Below are positions 14,663 to 22,416 of a stretch of 36,736 nucleotides of DNA, one piece after another; the first letter of the stretch is position 1, and the number at the start of each line of letters is the position of its first letter. Under the pieces are notes generated by a model. The model worked only from the letters and a program-made list of their open reading frames with translations. It did not search any database and was not told the origin of the DNA. The DNA lies in NCBI GenBank assembly GCA_934668515.1, contig CAKUNS010000018.1:1-36736 (forward strand), written 5' to 3'. This DNA is from an uncultured Eggerthellaceae bacterium (GTDB taxonomy: Bacteria; Actinomycetota; Coriobacteriia; Coriobacteriales; Eggerthellaceae). The translations under genes were made by a program, and so were the position numbers.

Positions 14663-15826
14663 TTAGCGTCCGATGAAACCCTTGAACGTTTCCATCGTCA
14701 TGCCCAAGCCGGTGTTCTTCAAGTTGTAAAGGCCCTCGCGAGCCACAACGCCGATATACGCCGCCTTGCTTTGCGTGCGCGGTTGGATTCCCTTGACGGT
14801 GGCGTAAATGCGCTTCATGCCGGGAGCGATTCTGCCGTCGTCGAATACCAGCCGGTCGTCCATGCGATTGAATATCATCTTGAGCATGGGTTCAAGGCCA
14901 GGGGCGTCCATTCCCACATGATCAAGAACGCCGCCAAGGTACGTGAAAGCGCGCTCGTTGAGCGCTTTCAGGATGTTGGGGTCCGACTCGCCCAAACGAT
15001 CGACGACATCTTTGATGTCGTTCCAACGCTCAAATGGGACAAGGGTGCTCTTGGTTGCGAACGACTCGGATTTCTCGGGTGTTTCCTCGCGATAGCAGTA
15101 GTAGGGCTGATCGAGGTACGCGATCGTTTTTGCTTGAAGCAGCGTTTCGTATAGGAAGGGATTGTCGGCCCAACCTGCGCCGGGAATGGGCAGGAAGCGA
15201 ATGCTGTGTTCCTTCAAGAAGTCGGTGCGGTAGATCGCCGACCAGATGGACGGATGATGGGTGAGCAGGTGTGTGACGTCTGGATCATGGATGGTGAAGG
15301 GCTGCATAGCAGGCTTGATGCGGCTGCGATAGCTGCAGTTGACCTTTCTCTGTTCGGGGGTGTCAGGCATCCAGATGCGCCAATAAGGCGTCTTCACGAT
15401 ATCGATGTCCTGATCGAACGAGTTCGCAAGAGCGATCATGTCAGCAAGCATGTTCGACTCGATCCAGTCGTCAGGTTCGAGGATGGCGATGTAGCGGCCG
15501 CGTGCCTCGGAGATGCCGCGGTTGCAGCTAGCGCCGTAGCCTTCGTTTTGCTTGTCGATGATGCGGATGCGGCTATCCTGGGCGGCGTGAACTTGCATGA
15601 TCTCAAGCGAGCCGTCGGTTGAGCCGTCGTTGACGCAGATGATCTCGATGGAGCGAAGCGACTGCTCGCTTACGCTGTCGAGTGCTTGGTCAAGATAACG
15701 CTCGGTATTGAAAATGGGCAGGATCACGCTGACATCGGGCGTCTGGGTATTCTCGGATGCCGCGATGTCGGCAGCTGCATCGTTGGGCGCTTTGCCGTCG
15801 TTGTACGTGTAGTATGCGCGATCCAT
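14663..15826 (-). CDS. Family 2 glycosyltransferase
   Basis: The 387-aa protein carries a GT-A domain after a 30-residue polar extension: VSVILPIFNTERYLDQAL, IEIICVNDGSTDGS, and ARGRYIAILEPDDWIE with the metal-binding EPDDW variant of DxD. The second half (about residues 190-387) resembles the extension of capsular and teichoic-acid glycosyltransferases (PTPYW-type, PYYCYRE). The ATG at 15826 has AGAGG about 4 nt upstream and follows the ABC ATPase stop by 7 bp, so it is the third gene of the export operon. A longer frame reaching 16066 only overlaps the ATPase gene. Likely acts on the polymer exported by the adjacent transporter. Confidence 0.87.
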   Translation of the reverse strand: MDRAYYTYNDGKAPNDAAADIAASENTQTPDVSVILPIFNTERYLDQALDSVSEQSLRSIEIICVNDGSTDGSLEIMQVHAAQDSRIRIIDKQNEGYGASCNRGISEARGRYIAILEPDDWIESNMLADMIALANSFDQDIDIVKTPYWRIWMPDTPEQRKVNCSYRSRIKPAMQPFTIHDPDVTHLLTHHPSIWSAIYRTDFLKEHSIRFLPIPGAGWADNPFLYETLLQAKTIAYLDQPYYCYREETPEKSESFATKSTLVPFERWNDIKDVVDRLGESDPNILKALNERAFTYLGGVLDHVGMDAPGLEPMLKMIFNRMDDRLVFDDGRIAPGMKRIYATVKGIQPRTQSKAAYIGVVAREGLYNLKNTGLGMTMETFKGFIGR

Positions 15827-15833
15827 GGGGCCT

Positions 15834-16610
15834 CTATTCGTGGTCGAGCTGACGGTAGGCGTCGCAGACGTCTTTAACGTCGCCGACCATGCGCATGTGA
15901 CCCTTTTCGATCCATACGGCCTTGCGGCAAACACGTTCGACCTGATCGATGCTGTGCGAAACGAAAAGGAGCGTGGTGCTGTAGGTGTTGACCAGTTCGT
16001 TGATGCGTCGCTCGCACTTTTCTTGGAACAGGAAGTCACCAACCGACAGCGCCTCGTCAACGACAAGGATGTCGGGAATAGTTGCCGTTGCGACCGAGAA
16101 CGCTACACGAGCGACCATGCCCGAGGAGTAGTTCTTCATGGGCATGTCCAAGAAGTCGCGGACTTCAGCGAAGTCGACGATCTCGTCAAAGCGCTCGTTG
16201 ATGAACTTCTTGCTGTAACCAAGAAGCGCGCCGTTCAGATAAATGTTCTCGCGAGCGGTGAGCTCCATGTCGAAGCCAGCGCCAAGCTCGATGAGCGGGG
16301 CGATGGTGCCACCGATGCTGACGGAGCCCTTAGAGGGTTCAAGCACACCGGCGATGAGCTTGAGAAGGGTGGATTTGCCCGAACCGTTCGTGCCTACGAT
16401 GCCATACACATCGCCTCGGTTGATAGTGAGGTTGATATCCTCGAGTGCGTGGAACTCCTTGAAGAACAGCTCATGTTTCATCAGCTTGATGAAGTACTCT
16501 TTCAACGAGTTCAGCTGCTCGCTTGCGATGTTGAACGTCATGGTGACGTCGTCGACCACAATGATGGGCTCGCCGAGTTTTTCTCCAAAGGCGGTGAAGG
16601 ATTGTGCCAT
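15834..16610 (-). CDS. Polysaccharide/teichoic-acid exporter ATPase (Wzt/TagH type)
   Basis: ATPase of an ABC exporter that moves lipid-linked polymers outward. Walker A is GTNGSGKST (73-81), the signature is YSSGM (161-165), Walker B is ILVVDEALSVGD with catalytic E186, and the switch His is in FVSHS. The long N-terminal lead (residues 1-56, with FKEFHALEDINLTI) and the LELGAGFDMELTARENIYLNG-like segment, here ELGAGFDMELTARENIYLNG, are marks of the Wzt/TagH/RfbE class. The C-terminal sugar-binding domain of long Wzt proteins is absent (258 aa). It is 15 bp after the permease gene and 7 bp before the GT2 gene in one operon. Confidence 0.93.
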   Translation of the reverse strand: MAQSFTAFGEKLGEPIIVVDDVTMTFNIASEQLNSLKEYFIKLMKHELFFKEFHALEDINLTINRGDVYGIVGTNGSGKSTLLKLIAGVLEPSKGSVSIGGTIAPLIELGAGFDMELTARENIYLNGALLGYSKKFINERFDEIVDFAEVRDFLDMPMKNYSSGMVARVAFSVATATIPDILVVDEALSVGDFLFQEKCERRINELVNTYSTTLLFVSHSIDQVERVCRKAVWIEKGHMRMVGDVKDVCDAYRQLDHE

Positions 16611-16625
16611 GGTACTACCTCGTTG

Positions 16626-17432
16626 CTAGATGTAGAGGATGAACTTGTTTTCGTTTTTGCGGAAAACCGCGAACCCGATGACGAAGGTGATGACGGCCAT
16701 CGCCACGCCAAGGGCGATCTCGCCAAGCCCGGGAACCGTGTTCCACATCATGAAGTCGCGGAACATGGTGACGTAGTGGTACATAGGGTTCCATTCCATG
16801 AGCATGCGCATCGTGCCCGAGAGCAGGTCAACGGGGTAGAACAGCGGGGTTGCATAGGTCCAGGCCGTCAGCACGACGCCCCACAGATGCATGACGTCGC
16901 GGAAGAAGACCGACAAAGCTGAAATCAGAAGGCCAAGGCCAGCGCTGAAGATGAATACGAGCAGGGTGATAAGCGGCACGCCCCACAGTGCATGGATGCT
17001 GGGAACGACGCGGAAATACACCATGACGCATGCCACGGCAACCAGGGAGATGGCGAAATTGACCAGCTCGAACATGGTTTTCTCAAGCGGGAAGACCATC
17101 TTTTCGATGCGCACTTTCTTGATGAGCGATTGCGCCTCGATGATGGAACTCATGGCTTGCGAGGTGGAACGGTTCATGAAGTCGAACAGGATCTGACCCA
17201 AGATAAGGTACAGCGGGAAGTTCTCGATACTGAATCGGAACATGTATGAGAACACGGCAGCGAGAACGCACATCATAAGAAGCGGGTTCAGAACGCTCCA
17301 CAGAATGCCAAGCACGCTGCGACGATACTTCAACTTGAAGTCTTTGGTGACCAGCGACTCCAGAACGAACATGTTGTGTTGGAATTCCGTTGGACGCTTA
17401 GTGCGCTGAACAGCGGTTTGATTGTCGGCCAT
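16626..17432 (-). CDS. Polysaccharide/teichoic-acid exporter permease (Wzm/TagG type)
   Basis: Membrane half of the exporter, an ABC2-type permease with six predicted helices. Visible marks are VTKDFKLKYRRSVLGILWSV before the first helix, the loop around NRSTSQAM, LGLLISALSVFFRDV, and TPLFYPVDLL. ATG at 17432 (MADNQTAVQ) is preferred: AGGGGA lies 7 nt upstream and the cytoplasmic N-tail then has normal length. The frame continues to 17513 without support. First gene of the operon permease-ATPase-GT2. The substrate is unknown but the surrounding lic and glycosyltransferase genes suggest a phosphocholine-bearing surface glycan. Confidence 0.92.
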   Translation of the reverse strand: MADNQTAVQRTKRPTEFQHNMFVLESLVTKDFKLKYRRSVLGILWSVLNPLLMMCVLAAVFSYMFRFSIENFPLYLILGQILFDFMNRSTSQAMSSIIEAQSLIKKVRIEKMVFPLEKTMFELVNFAISLVAVACVMVYFRVVPSIHALWGVPLITLLVFIFSAGLGLLISALSVFFRDVMHLWGVVLTAWTYATPLFYPVDLLSGTMRMLMEWNPMYHYVTMFRDFMMWNTVPGLGEIALGVAMAVITFVIGFAVFRKNENKFILYI

Positions 17433-17490
17433 GCAGCTTCCCCTTGTCACGCCGCATATGGTACGCGGCTTCATGTGTATAACCTTGCAT

Positions 17491-17496
17491 ATTATA
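17491..17496 (-). promoter_or_regulatory. -10 box for the exporter operon
   Basis: A perfect TATAAT on the minus strand, 58 bp before the permease ATG. No good -35 hexamer lies 16-18 bp upstream. Confidence 0.5.
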
Positions 17497-17513
17497 TCGG
17501 CAATCGTAGCCAC

Positions 17514-17894
17514 GTTTCCTATCTAACGAAAATCTACCGTTCTGCGGTGGCTTGCCGTTTTGGGCGGCGTGCTTCGGCAAGCTTTCTGTGTGGTAAAGAA
17601 AACCGCAGGTCAAGCTCTGTGTCTTGCTACGGAAGGCGATTCCTTCGCCTGTTCGCTTGTCTTACCCGCTGTGGTTATTGAGTTTCACGAGTGGTCGTTT
17701 TGGGACGAAATAGTGTGCATTGCTTGCGTTTACCCTGCCCTTAAACGTGTCTTACATTCGCTTTACAAAGCCTTTCTAGACTCGATTCCCGTAATGACAA
17801 GGAGCCTTTTGGGGAGGAGCCTTGCCCGGGCCCGATAAGGGCGAAAGAGGCGGTTCGCAAACAAAGCGCGCATGTGAAGGGAGAATAAAAGCAA
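17514..17894. other. Divergent intergenic region between exporter operon and pit
   Basis: No gene was recognised in this 380-bp stretch. It holds the candidate Pho box (17741-17768) and a GGAGCC-rich leader (17801-17845). The permease promoter lies just left of it. Confidence 0.6.
17741..17768 (+). promoter_or_regulatory. Candidate Pho box (11-bp-period hexamers)
   Basis: TTAAAC (17741), TTACAT (17752) and TTACAA (17763) recur at exactly 11 bp, one helical turn apart, upstream of a phosphate transporter. PhoP/PhoB-family regulators bind 11-bp-period direct repeats; in Bacillus the hexamer is TT(A/C/T)ACA. The match to that hexamer is partial. Confidence 0.45.
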
Positions 17895-19055
17895 ATGGAT
17901 CCAACAACCATGATCGTGGTGTGCCTGGTGATCGCGACAGCGCTCATCTTCGACTTCACGAACGGGTTTCATGATACGGCGAATGCAATGGCGACCTCTA
18001 TCGCCACCGGCGCTCTCAAGCCGAAAACCGCCGTTATGGCAGCGGGAACGCTGAACCTGATCGGCGCGTTCCTTTCCGCCGAGGTCGCCAAAACCATCTC
18101 GGGCGGCATCATTAACGAACAGGTTGTGACCATCGCGCCCGCATTTATTCTTGCTGGTTTGATCGGCGCTATCCTTTGGAACCTTATCACGTGGCTTGTT
18201 GGCCTTCCTTCCTCTAGCTCGCATGCGCTGTTCGGCGGCCTAGTTGGTGCTGTCATCGTCGGCGCCGGCGTTGAGGGCGTTAACTTCGGTGCTGTTTTGA
18301 CCAAGGTTTTGATTCCCGCCCTGGTTTCGCCGGTTGTTGCGGGCCTGGCGGCATTTGTTGCCGTGAAGCTTATCTACCGCATTGTGAAGGGCATGAGCGA
18401 ATCGCAGGTTGATAACGGCTTCCGTCATGGTCAGACCATCACGGCTTGCCTGGTTGCCTTGTCTCACGGCACCAACGATGCTCAGAAGACTATGGGCATC
18501 ATCACGCTTACCCTTATCGCCACCGGCTTCCAGCCTTCCGGCACCGGCCCCGAGCTTTGGGTTGTTGCCATCTGCGGCCTCTCAATTGCTTTGGGCACCT
18601 ACATGGGCGGTTGGCGCGTTATCCGCACGCTTGGCAAGGGCCTGACCGAGATCAACACACCGCAGGGCTTCGCGGCTGAGGCTGCATCCGCAACCACTAT
18701 TCTTGTTTCCTCGCACTTGGGCTTTGCTCTTTCCACCACGCAGGTTTGCTCGGGCTCGATTATCGGTACCGGTCTGGGCAAGAAAGGCAACGAAGTTAAC
18801 TGGGGCGTTGCTGCCCGCATGTTGGTTGCGTGGCTGGTCACTTTCCCCTGCGCCGGCATGATGGGCGCGCTTGCCTGCGCTTTGGCCAAGACGGGCATTT
18901 GGGGCACTGCGGCCGTAGTCGTGATTGCCTGCGTTGCTGCCGCCGTCATTTTCGCTCTGTCCAAGCGTAACCCCGTGAACAGCAAGAACGTCAATGAAGC
19001 TAAAACCGTGAAGGTAACCGCCATTCCTTCCCCGAGCATGGCTCAGGCCGCGTAA
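17895..19055 (+). CDS. pit: Inorganic phosphate transporter, PiT family
   Basis: Low-affinity phosphate carrier, probably importing a metal-phosphate complex with protons. The 386-aa protein is almost wholly hydrophobic with about ten helices. Both PiT half-signatures are present: FTNGFHDTANAMATSIATG near residue 22 and LSHGTNDAQKTMGIITLTL near residue 190, in the duplicated inverted-repeat arrangement. WLVGLPSSSSHALFGGLVGA follows the first half. A weak GGGAG lies 11 nt before the ATG. It forms an operon with the small membrane protein 12 bp downstream. No PhoU-like DUF47 gene adjoins it, as often seen with PiT genes. Confidence 0.95.
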   Translation: MDPTTMIVVCLVIATALIFDFTNGFHDTANAMATSIATGALKPKTAVMAAGTLNLIGAFLSAEVAKTISGGIINEQVVTIAPAFILAGLIGAILWNLITWLVGLPSSSSHALFGGLVGAVIVGAGVEGVNFGAVLTKVLIPALVSPVVAGLAAFVAVKLIYRIVKGMSESQVDNGFRHGQTITACLVALSHGTNDAQKTMGIITLTLIATGFQPSGTGPELWVVAICGLSIALGTYMGGWRVIRTLGKGLTEINTPQGFAAEAASATTILVSSHLGFALSTTQVCSGSIIGTGLGKKGNEVNWGVAARMLVAWLVTFPCAGMMGALACALAKTGIWGTAAVVVIACVAAAVIFALSKRNPVNSKNVNEAKTVKVTAIPSPSMAQAA

Positions 19056-19067
19056 AGGAGAACCGCG

Positions 19068-19295
19068 ATGATCATCAAGGAAGTCACCTCGTTCGTAACC
19101 GTCCTTGTCGTTGCTGTGGGCATTGCAAGCGCGATTGGCACGCTGTACGCTTCGGGTCTGCGCCTTTGGGCGTCGGGGGAAACTGACACGCAGGGCGAGC
19201 ACCTGTCTCGTCGTGTGATGTCTGCTGTGTGCTTTGCCGCATGCATCGCTATCGTGCTATTCGCCTTGTGGCTCATGATCCCGGCCTTCCACTAA
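19068..19295 (+). CDS. Small two-helix membrane protein co-transcribed with pit
   Basis: The 75-aa product has two hydrophobic helices (about 6-30 and 51-72) linked by a polar loop rich in charged residues (GETDTQGEHLSRR). AAAGGAG lies 7-8 nt before the ATG, and the gene follows pit by 12 bp and precedes a terminator, so the two are one transcript. I do not recognise a named family. A role as accessory or regulatory subunit of the phosphate carrier is inferred from position only. Confidence 0.75.
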   Translation: MIIKEVTSFVTVLVVAVGIASAIGTLYASGLRLWASGETDTQGEHLSRRVMSAVCFAACIAIVLFALWLMIPAFH

Positions 19296-19338
19296 TGTCT
19301 TGGCGTCTGATTAGACATTTGGCTTAAAGCAAACGACA

Positions 19339-19372
19339 CGAGCCCCGAGCTGCCATCGTGACTCGGGGCTCG
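19339..19372. terminator. Bidirectional terminator after pit operon
   Basis: CGAGCCCCGAG (19339-19349) and CTCGGGGCTCG (19362-19372) form an 11-bp GC-rich stem with a 12-nt loop. The plus tail CTGTTTGG and the minus tail TGTCGTTTGC have few T. It sits between convergent genes. Confidence 0.75.
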
Positions 19373-19432
19373 CTGTTTGGCGATGCGCTTGTCTGTGCAG
19401 GTGGAAATGTGGAACGGACGGGAGAATCTAGG

Positions 19433-20167
19433 TTATGCCCCCAGCGCACCGCCGCAGTACTCGCAGCGACCACTTGCATCGGGGATAGTCGTGGCGCCGC
19501 AGAAGGGGCACGTAACCGCAGTCTTGGGTGCGGCTGCAGCTGCCGCTTGCTCGCGAACTTCCTCGCGGACATGGGTCAGGGCCTCACGGATTTCCCTAGC
19601 CTGACGTTCGGCTTCGTTGTACTCCGCCGAGAACTGCTCTTCGATACGCGAATCGTTCACCTTGAACGTGATCTCGTCGAAGTAGGGCGTGTTCACATGG
19701 ATGGTGAGGTAAATGTCGTAATCGATGTCGTAGCGCGGTGGATCGTAGCTTTGCGACTTGCCTTCTTTGTCCTTCCAGTGAAGCTCGGTCCTACTTTCGC
19801 GGACTTCGGTGTCGCAGCCGGTGACCTGCGAGAAGTCAAGCACATCGGGGTTCGCGTCGCGCCAGCGCGAGTTCCTGGTCACCATGAAGCGCGCCGCGTC
19901 CTCGTCCAGCAGCACCTTCACGTCGTTGCCTAAGGTTCTGGTTACGTTGAAGGCCGCCACGCGTTCCTTGTTGGCTTCGCGCCAATCAAGCTGGTTGCGG
20001 ATCTCCTCAACGGTTGAGCTTCTGCGATCGCTGAAATACGGGGAGAGCTTGCTCGCGCATTCCTTGCAGAGGTTGCCGTCTTCAAGCTTGCGGTTGCCCA
20101 GAAGGCCAATCTCGCCGCCGCAGATGTCGCAGTTCTTCTTTTCGAACATCTTGCCGAAGAATCCCAT
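19433..20167 (-). CDS. DUF4428-type protein with N- and C-terminal zinc fingers
   Basis: The 244-aa cytosolic protein starts with a treble-clef-like finger (CDICGGEIG...CKECASKL; four Cys in residues 14-40), the DUF4428 pattern. A central strand-rich domain follows (about 80-180, DFSQVTGCDTEV...YDIYLTIHVNTPYFDEI), then a charged coiled helix with an Ala-rich linker, and a C-terminal zinc ribbon (CPFCGATTI...CEYCGG). AGGAGCGATTGC lies before the ATG. Function of the family is not established; double zinc ribbons around a beta domain suggest protein or nucleic-acid binding. It is alone on its transcript, with a dyad upstream. Confidence 0.82.
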   Translation of the reverse strand: MGFFGKMFEKKNCDICGGEIGLLGNRKLEDGNLCKECASKLSPYFSDRRSSTVEEIRNQLDWREANKERVAAFNVTRTLGNDVKVLLDEDAARFMVTRNSRWRDANPDVLDFSQVTGCDTEVRESRTELHWKDKEGKSQSYDPPRYDIDYDIYLTIHVNTPYFDEITFKVNDSRIEEQFSAEYNEAERQAREIREALTHVREEVREQAAAAAAPKTAVTCPFCGATTIPDASGRCEYCGGALGA

Positions 20168-20197
20168 TGCAATCGCTCCTTTCGTTGACGATTGAAT

Positions 20198-20220
20198 GAT
20201 TTAGTCGTTGACTGAATCAT
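20198..20220. repeat. Inverted repeat upstream of the DUF4428 gene
   Basis: TGATTTAGTC (20198-20207) and GACTGAATCA (20211-20220) match at 9 of 10 positions around a GTT centre. TCGTTGAC also occurs twice (20183-20190 and 20206-20213). The dyad is 31 bp before the ATG and may be an operator. Confidence 0.55.
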
Positions 20221-20288
20221 GATGGGAAGGGCGGCGATTGCGAAGTTCCTTACGGCTCAGCAAACCCGATTTCGGAACACCGAATGGC

Positions 20289-20930
20289 TTATTCTTGTGC
20301 GATGTCGCGACTGTCGTCCATGTTGGGCACGATAAGGCCGCTTGAAACGGCGTGGACCGCCAGGCGAAGAATATTGTCGTAGCCGGTTTTGGCCAGGATC
20401 TCGGAAATGTGGCGCTTGACCGTTCCCTCGCTTAGATAAAGCTCGGCGGCGATCTCCTTGCGCGTTTTGGTTTCGCAGACCAAACGAAGGATGTCGATCT
20501 CGATGTCGGTGAGCGAGGCGGTTCCCGAGAAGACGCTTTGCTTCTGGGTGGGGTAGGTGGAGTAGCCCTCCATGGTTGAACGGACGATGCTCAAAAGGTC
20601 GGAGGTTCCCACGTTCTTGTAGACGAAGCTGTCGGCCTTCGCGTCGCGAGCTTGCTCGATGAAGGTGATCTCAGGCATGCCGGTCATGATGATGACGCGC
20701 GTCTCGGGGTGCGCTTCTTTGATTTTTCGTGCAGCGACGATGCCGCTTGAATCGTTTTCGGTGCAAACATCCATAAGGACGCAATTGACTTGCGTGCGCG
20801 CTACGGCGTCGATCGAGTCGGCTGCATCGGAAAGGGCGGCGACAACCGTCATGTCGTCTTGGTCGTTTAGGGTATGCTCAAGCGATTCGCGCAGCATTGC
20901 TTGATCTTCGACGAGAATGATGTTGATCAT
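20289..20930 (-). CDS. LuxR/NarL-family response regulator
   Basis: The 213-aa protein has a receiver domain followed by a LuxR-type HTH. The receiver shows IILVEDQ (acid pair), the phospho-acceptor Asp in CVLMDVCTEND, the Thr in IIMTGMP and the Lys in FVYKNVG. The HTH reads LTDIEIDILRLVCETKTRKEIAAELYLSEGTVKRHISEILAKTG. ATG at 20930 has AAGGAG 5 nt upstream; the frame open to 20957 is not needed. It lies 46 bp after the sensor kinase gene and is surely its partner. The target genes are unknown. Confidence 0.95.
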   Translation of the reverse strand: MINIILVEDQAMLRESLEHTLNDQDDMTVVAALSDAADSIDAVARTQVNCVLMDVCTENDSSGIVAARKIKEAHPETRVIIMTGMPEITFIEQARDAKADSFVYKNVGTSDLLSIVRSTMEGYSTYPTQKQSVFSGTASLTDIEIDILRLVCETKTRKEIAAELYLSEGTVKRHISEILAKTGYDNILRLAVHAVSSGLIVPNMDDSRDIAQE

Positions 20931-20976
20931 GGCGTCTCCTTGCGATGGCGCGTTCATTAATCATCAGTTTACCTGT

Positions 20977-22416
20977 TTATTGAAACTTTTGCTTTACGAC
21001 GATGGTGAATGGGCTGTACGAGGTCACTACGAGGGCGCCCCCAAAGCTCTTAGCTGTTTCGTTCATTCCCGGAAGGCCTGTTCCGAAGCGGATTCCTTCG
21101 GAAGCTGCGACGCCGTCGTTCGAGATACTGAGCGTGCGTTCCTCGGGGGTTTCGCGGATATCGACGGAAACCCTTTTTGCGTGGCCGTGTTTGACCGCGT
21201 TGGTTGATGCTTCTCGGATGATCCGCGTGTAGCCTGCGGCAACAGCAGGATCTTCGGGGAGTGAGCCCGACACCACGATATCGATCCCGATGAGTGAGAA
21301 CGCGTTCTTGATCGAGTCGAGCTCGGCTTGCGCATTGGGCTGCGCATGGGAATCGAGTTCGGCGGTGATGTCGTGCAGCAGGCCAACCACTTGTGTAAGC
21401 TTCTCTGGATCGGAGTCGTTCGATTCAAGGTAACGATGCAAGATGGAAAGGCGCTGCCCGATGGTATCGTGCACGCGCGCCTGCATGTCGACGAGCGCCT
21501 TGTTTTGAGCGACTTCCTGAAGTTGGGTAAGCGAGGCGTTAAGCTCGCTGTTCTTCACTGCAAGCTCTTCGTTAACTTGTTCTATCTTCTCATTCAGGCG
21601 CTCTTCTTCAGTGACGTCGATGGCGTAGATGCGCCTGCAGGTGGTTCTGCGGATCACGGTTGAATCGCGCACGAACAGCCTTGTTTCGTTTTCATCGATA
21701 TGGATTCGGATGCCTTCGGGAAGCACCGCATCTTTTCGTTCGCGGTGGTTCAGCGCAATTGATTCCAATTTACTCCACAAATCGGTGGTGTCTGACAGGT
21801 CGGTGGCAAAGCCAAGCCTCATCAGACACGAGCGCATGGCGTCGTTCATGTATAGCATCTGATAGTCGGTCGTCGTCCAGGCTAGGCCCTCGGGCAGTTT
21901 ATCTAACGATTCGATAAGTGAGAGGAACGTGGGTTCGGCTGCACGAAGTTTGAGGTCGATCATCAGGTTCGAGAGTGCGCGGAACAGAAAATACGAAGAG
22001 CAGACTATCAAGAGATACCCGGTGAACCCGCCGGCTTTGGCAATGACGGGCGGTGTAGACAAAACCAGTGTGATGAACTCGGGCGTATGGGCAAGGAAGC
22101 CCTTCTTGCGATACGCGCACATGCCTACGATGGCAATGACGAAGTTCAGCCATAAGAAAGGCTCAAGAAGTATGGCGTATGGTTTGAACCGCAGGAATAC
22201 GTGACCATGTCCTTGAAGCGCTGACATGGCTGCACTGCAAGCGATGAATAGATAGAGTACGAGAAGGAATTCGTACAAGATGACGAGCCGCGAGTTTTTC
22301 TGGGTAGTTTTGGCGGTGAGGAACAAACTGTGCAGTAGCTGCAGGATCGTGATTCCCAGAAGCACGACAACAAGAAGATTCAGAGTTGTTGCCTTTAAGG
22401 CGAAAAGGTGGTTCAT
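20977..22416 (-). CDS. Membrane histidine kinase (HisKA_3/NarX-like) with PAS domain
   Basis: The 479-aa protein has about six membrane helices in its first 170 residues, a PAS-like segment (LPEGLAWTTTDYQMLYMNDAM), a coiled coil (EEERLNEKIEQVNEELAVKN), the phosphorylation box RVHDTIGQRLSIL with H316, and an ATPase domain with REASTNAVKHG (N box) and GTGLPGM (G box). This is the kinase class that pairs with LuxR-type regulators. Its ATG overlaps the stop of the upstream gene (ATGA), so the two products are made in a coupled way, perhaps as a complex. The signal is not readable. Confidence 0.92.
   Translation of the reverse strand: MNHLFALKATTLNLLVVVLLGITILQLLHSLFLTAKTTQKNSRLVILYEFLLVLYLFIACSAAMSALQGHGHVFLRFKPYAILLEPFLWLNFVIAIVGMCAYRKKGFLAHTPEFITLVLSTPPVIAKAGGFTGYLLIVCSSYFLFRALSNLMIDLKLRAAEPTFLSLIESLDKLPEGLAWTTTDYQMLYMNDAMRSCLMRLGFATDLSDTTDLWSKLESIALNHRERKDAVLPEGIRIHIDENETRLFVRDSTVIRRTTCRRIYAIDVTEEERLNEKIEQVNEELAVKNSELNASLTQLQEVAQNKALVDMQARVHDTIGQRLSILHRYLESNDSDPEKLTQVVGLLHDITAELDSHAQPNAQAELDSIKNAFSLIGIDIVVSGSLPEDPAVAAGYTRIIREASTNAVKHGHAKRVSVDIRETPEERTLSISNDGVAASEGIRFGTGLPGMNETAKSFGGALVVTSYSPFTIVVKQKFQ

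Noticed and set aside
15825..16922. 365-codon plus-strand frame across the exporter genes
   Set aside because: It is a shadow of the ATPase and permease genes, which have clear motifs on the other strand.
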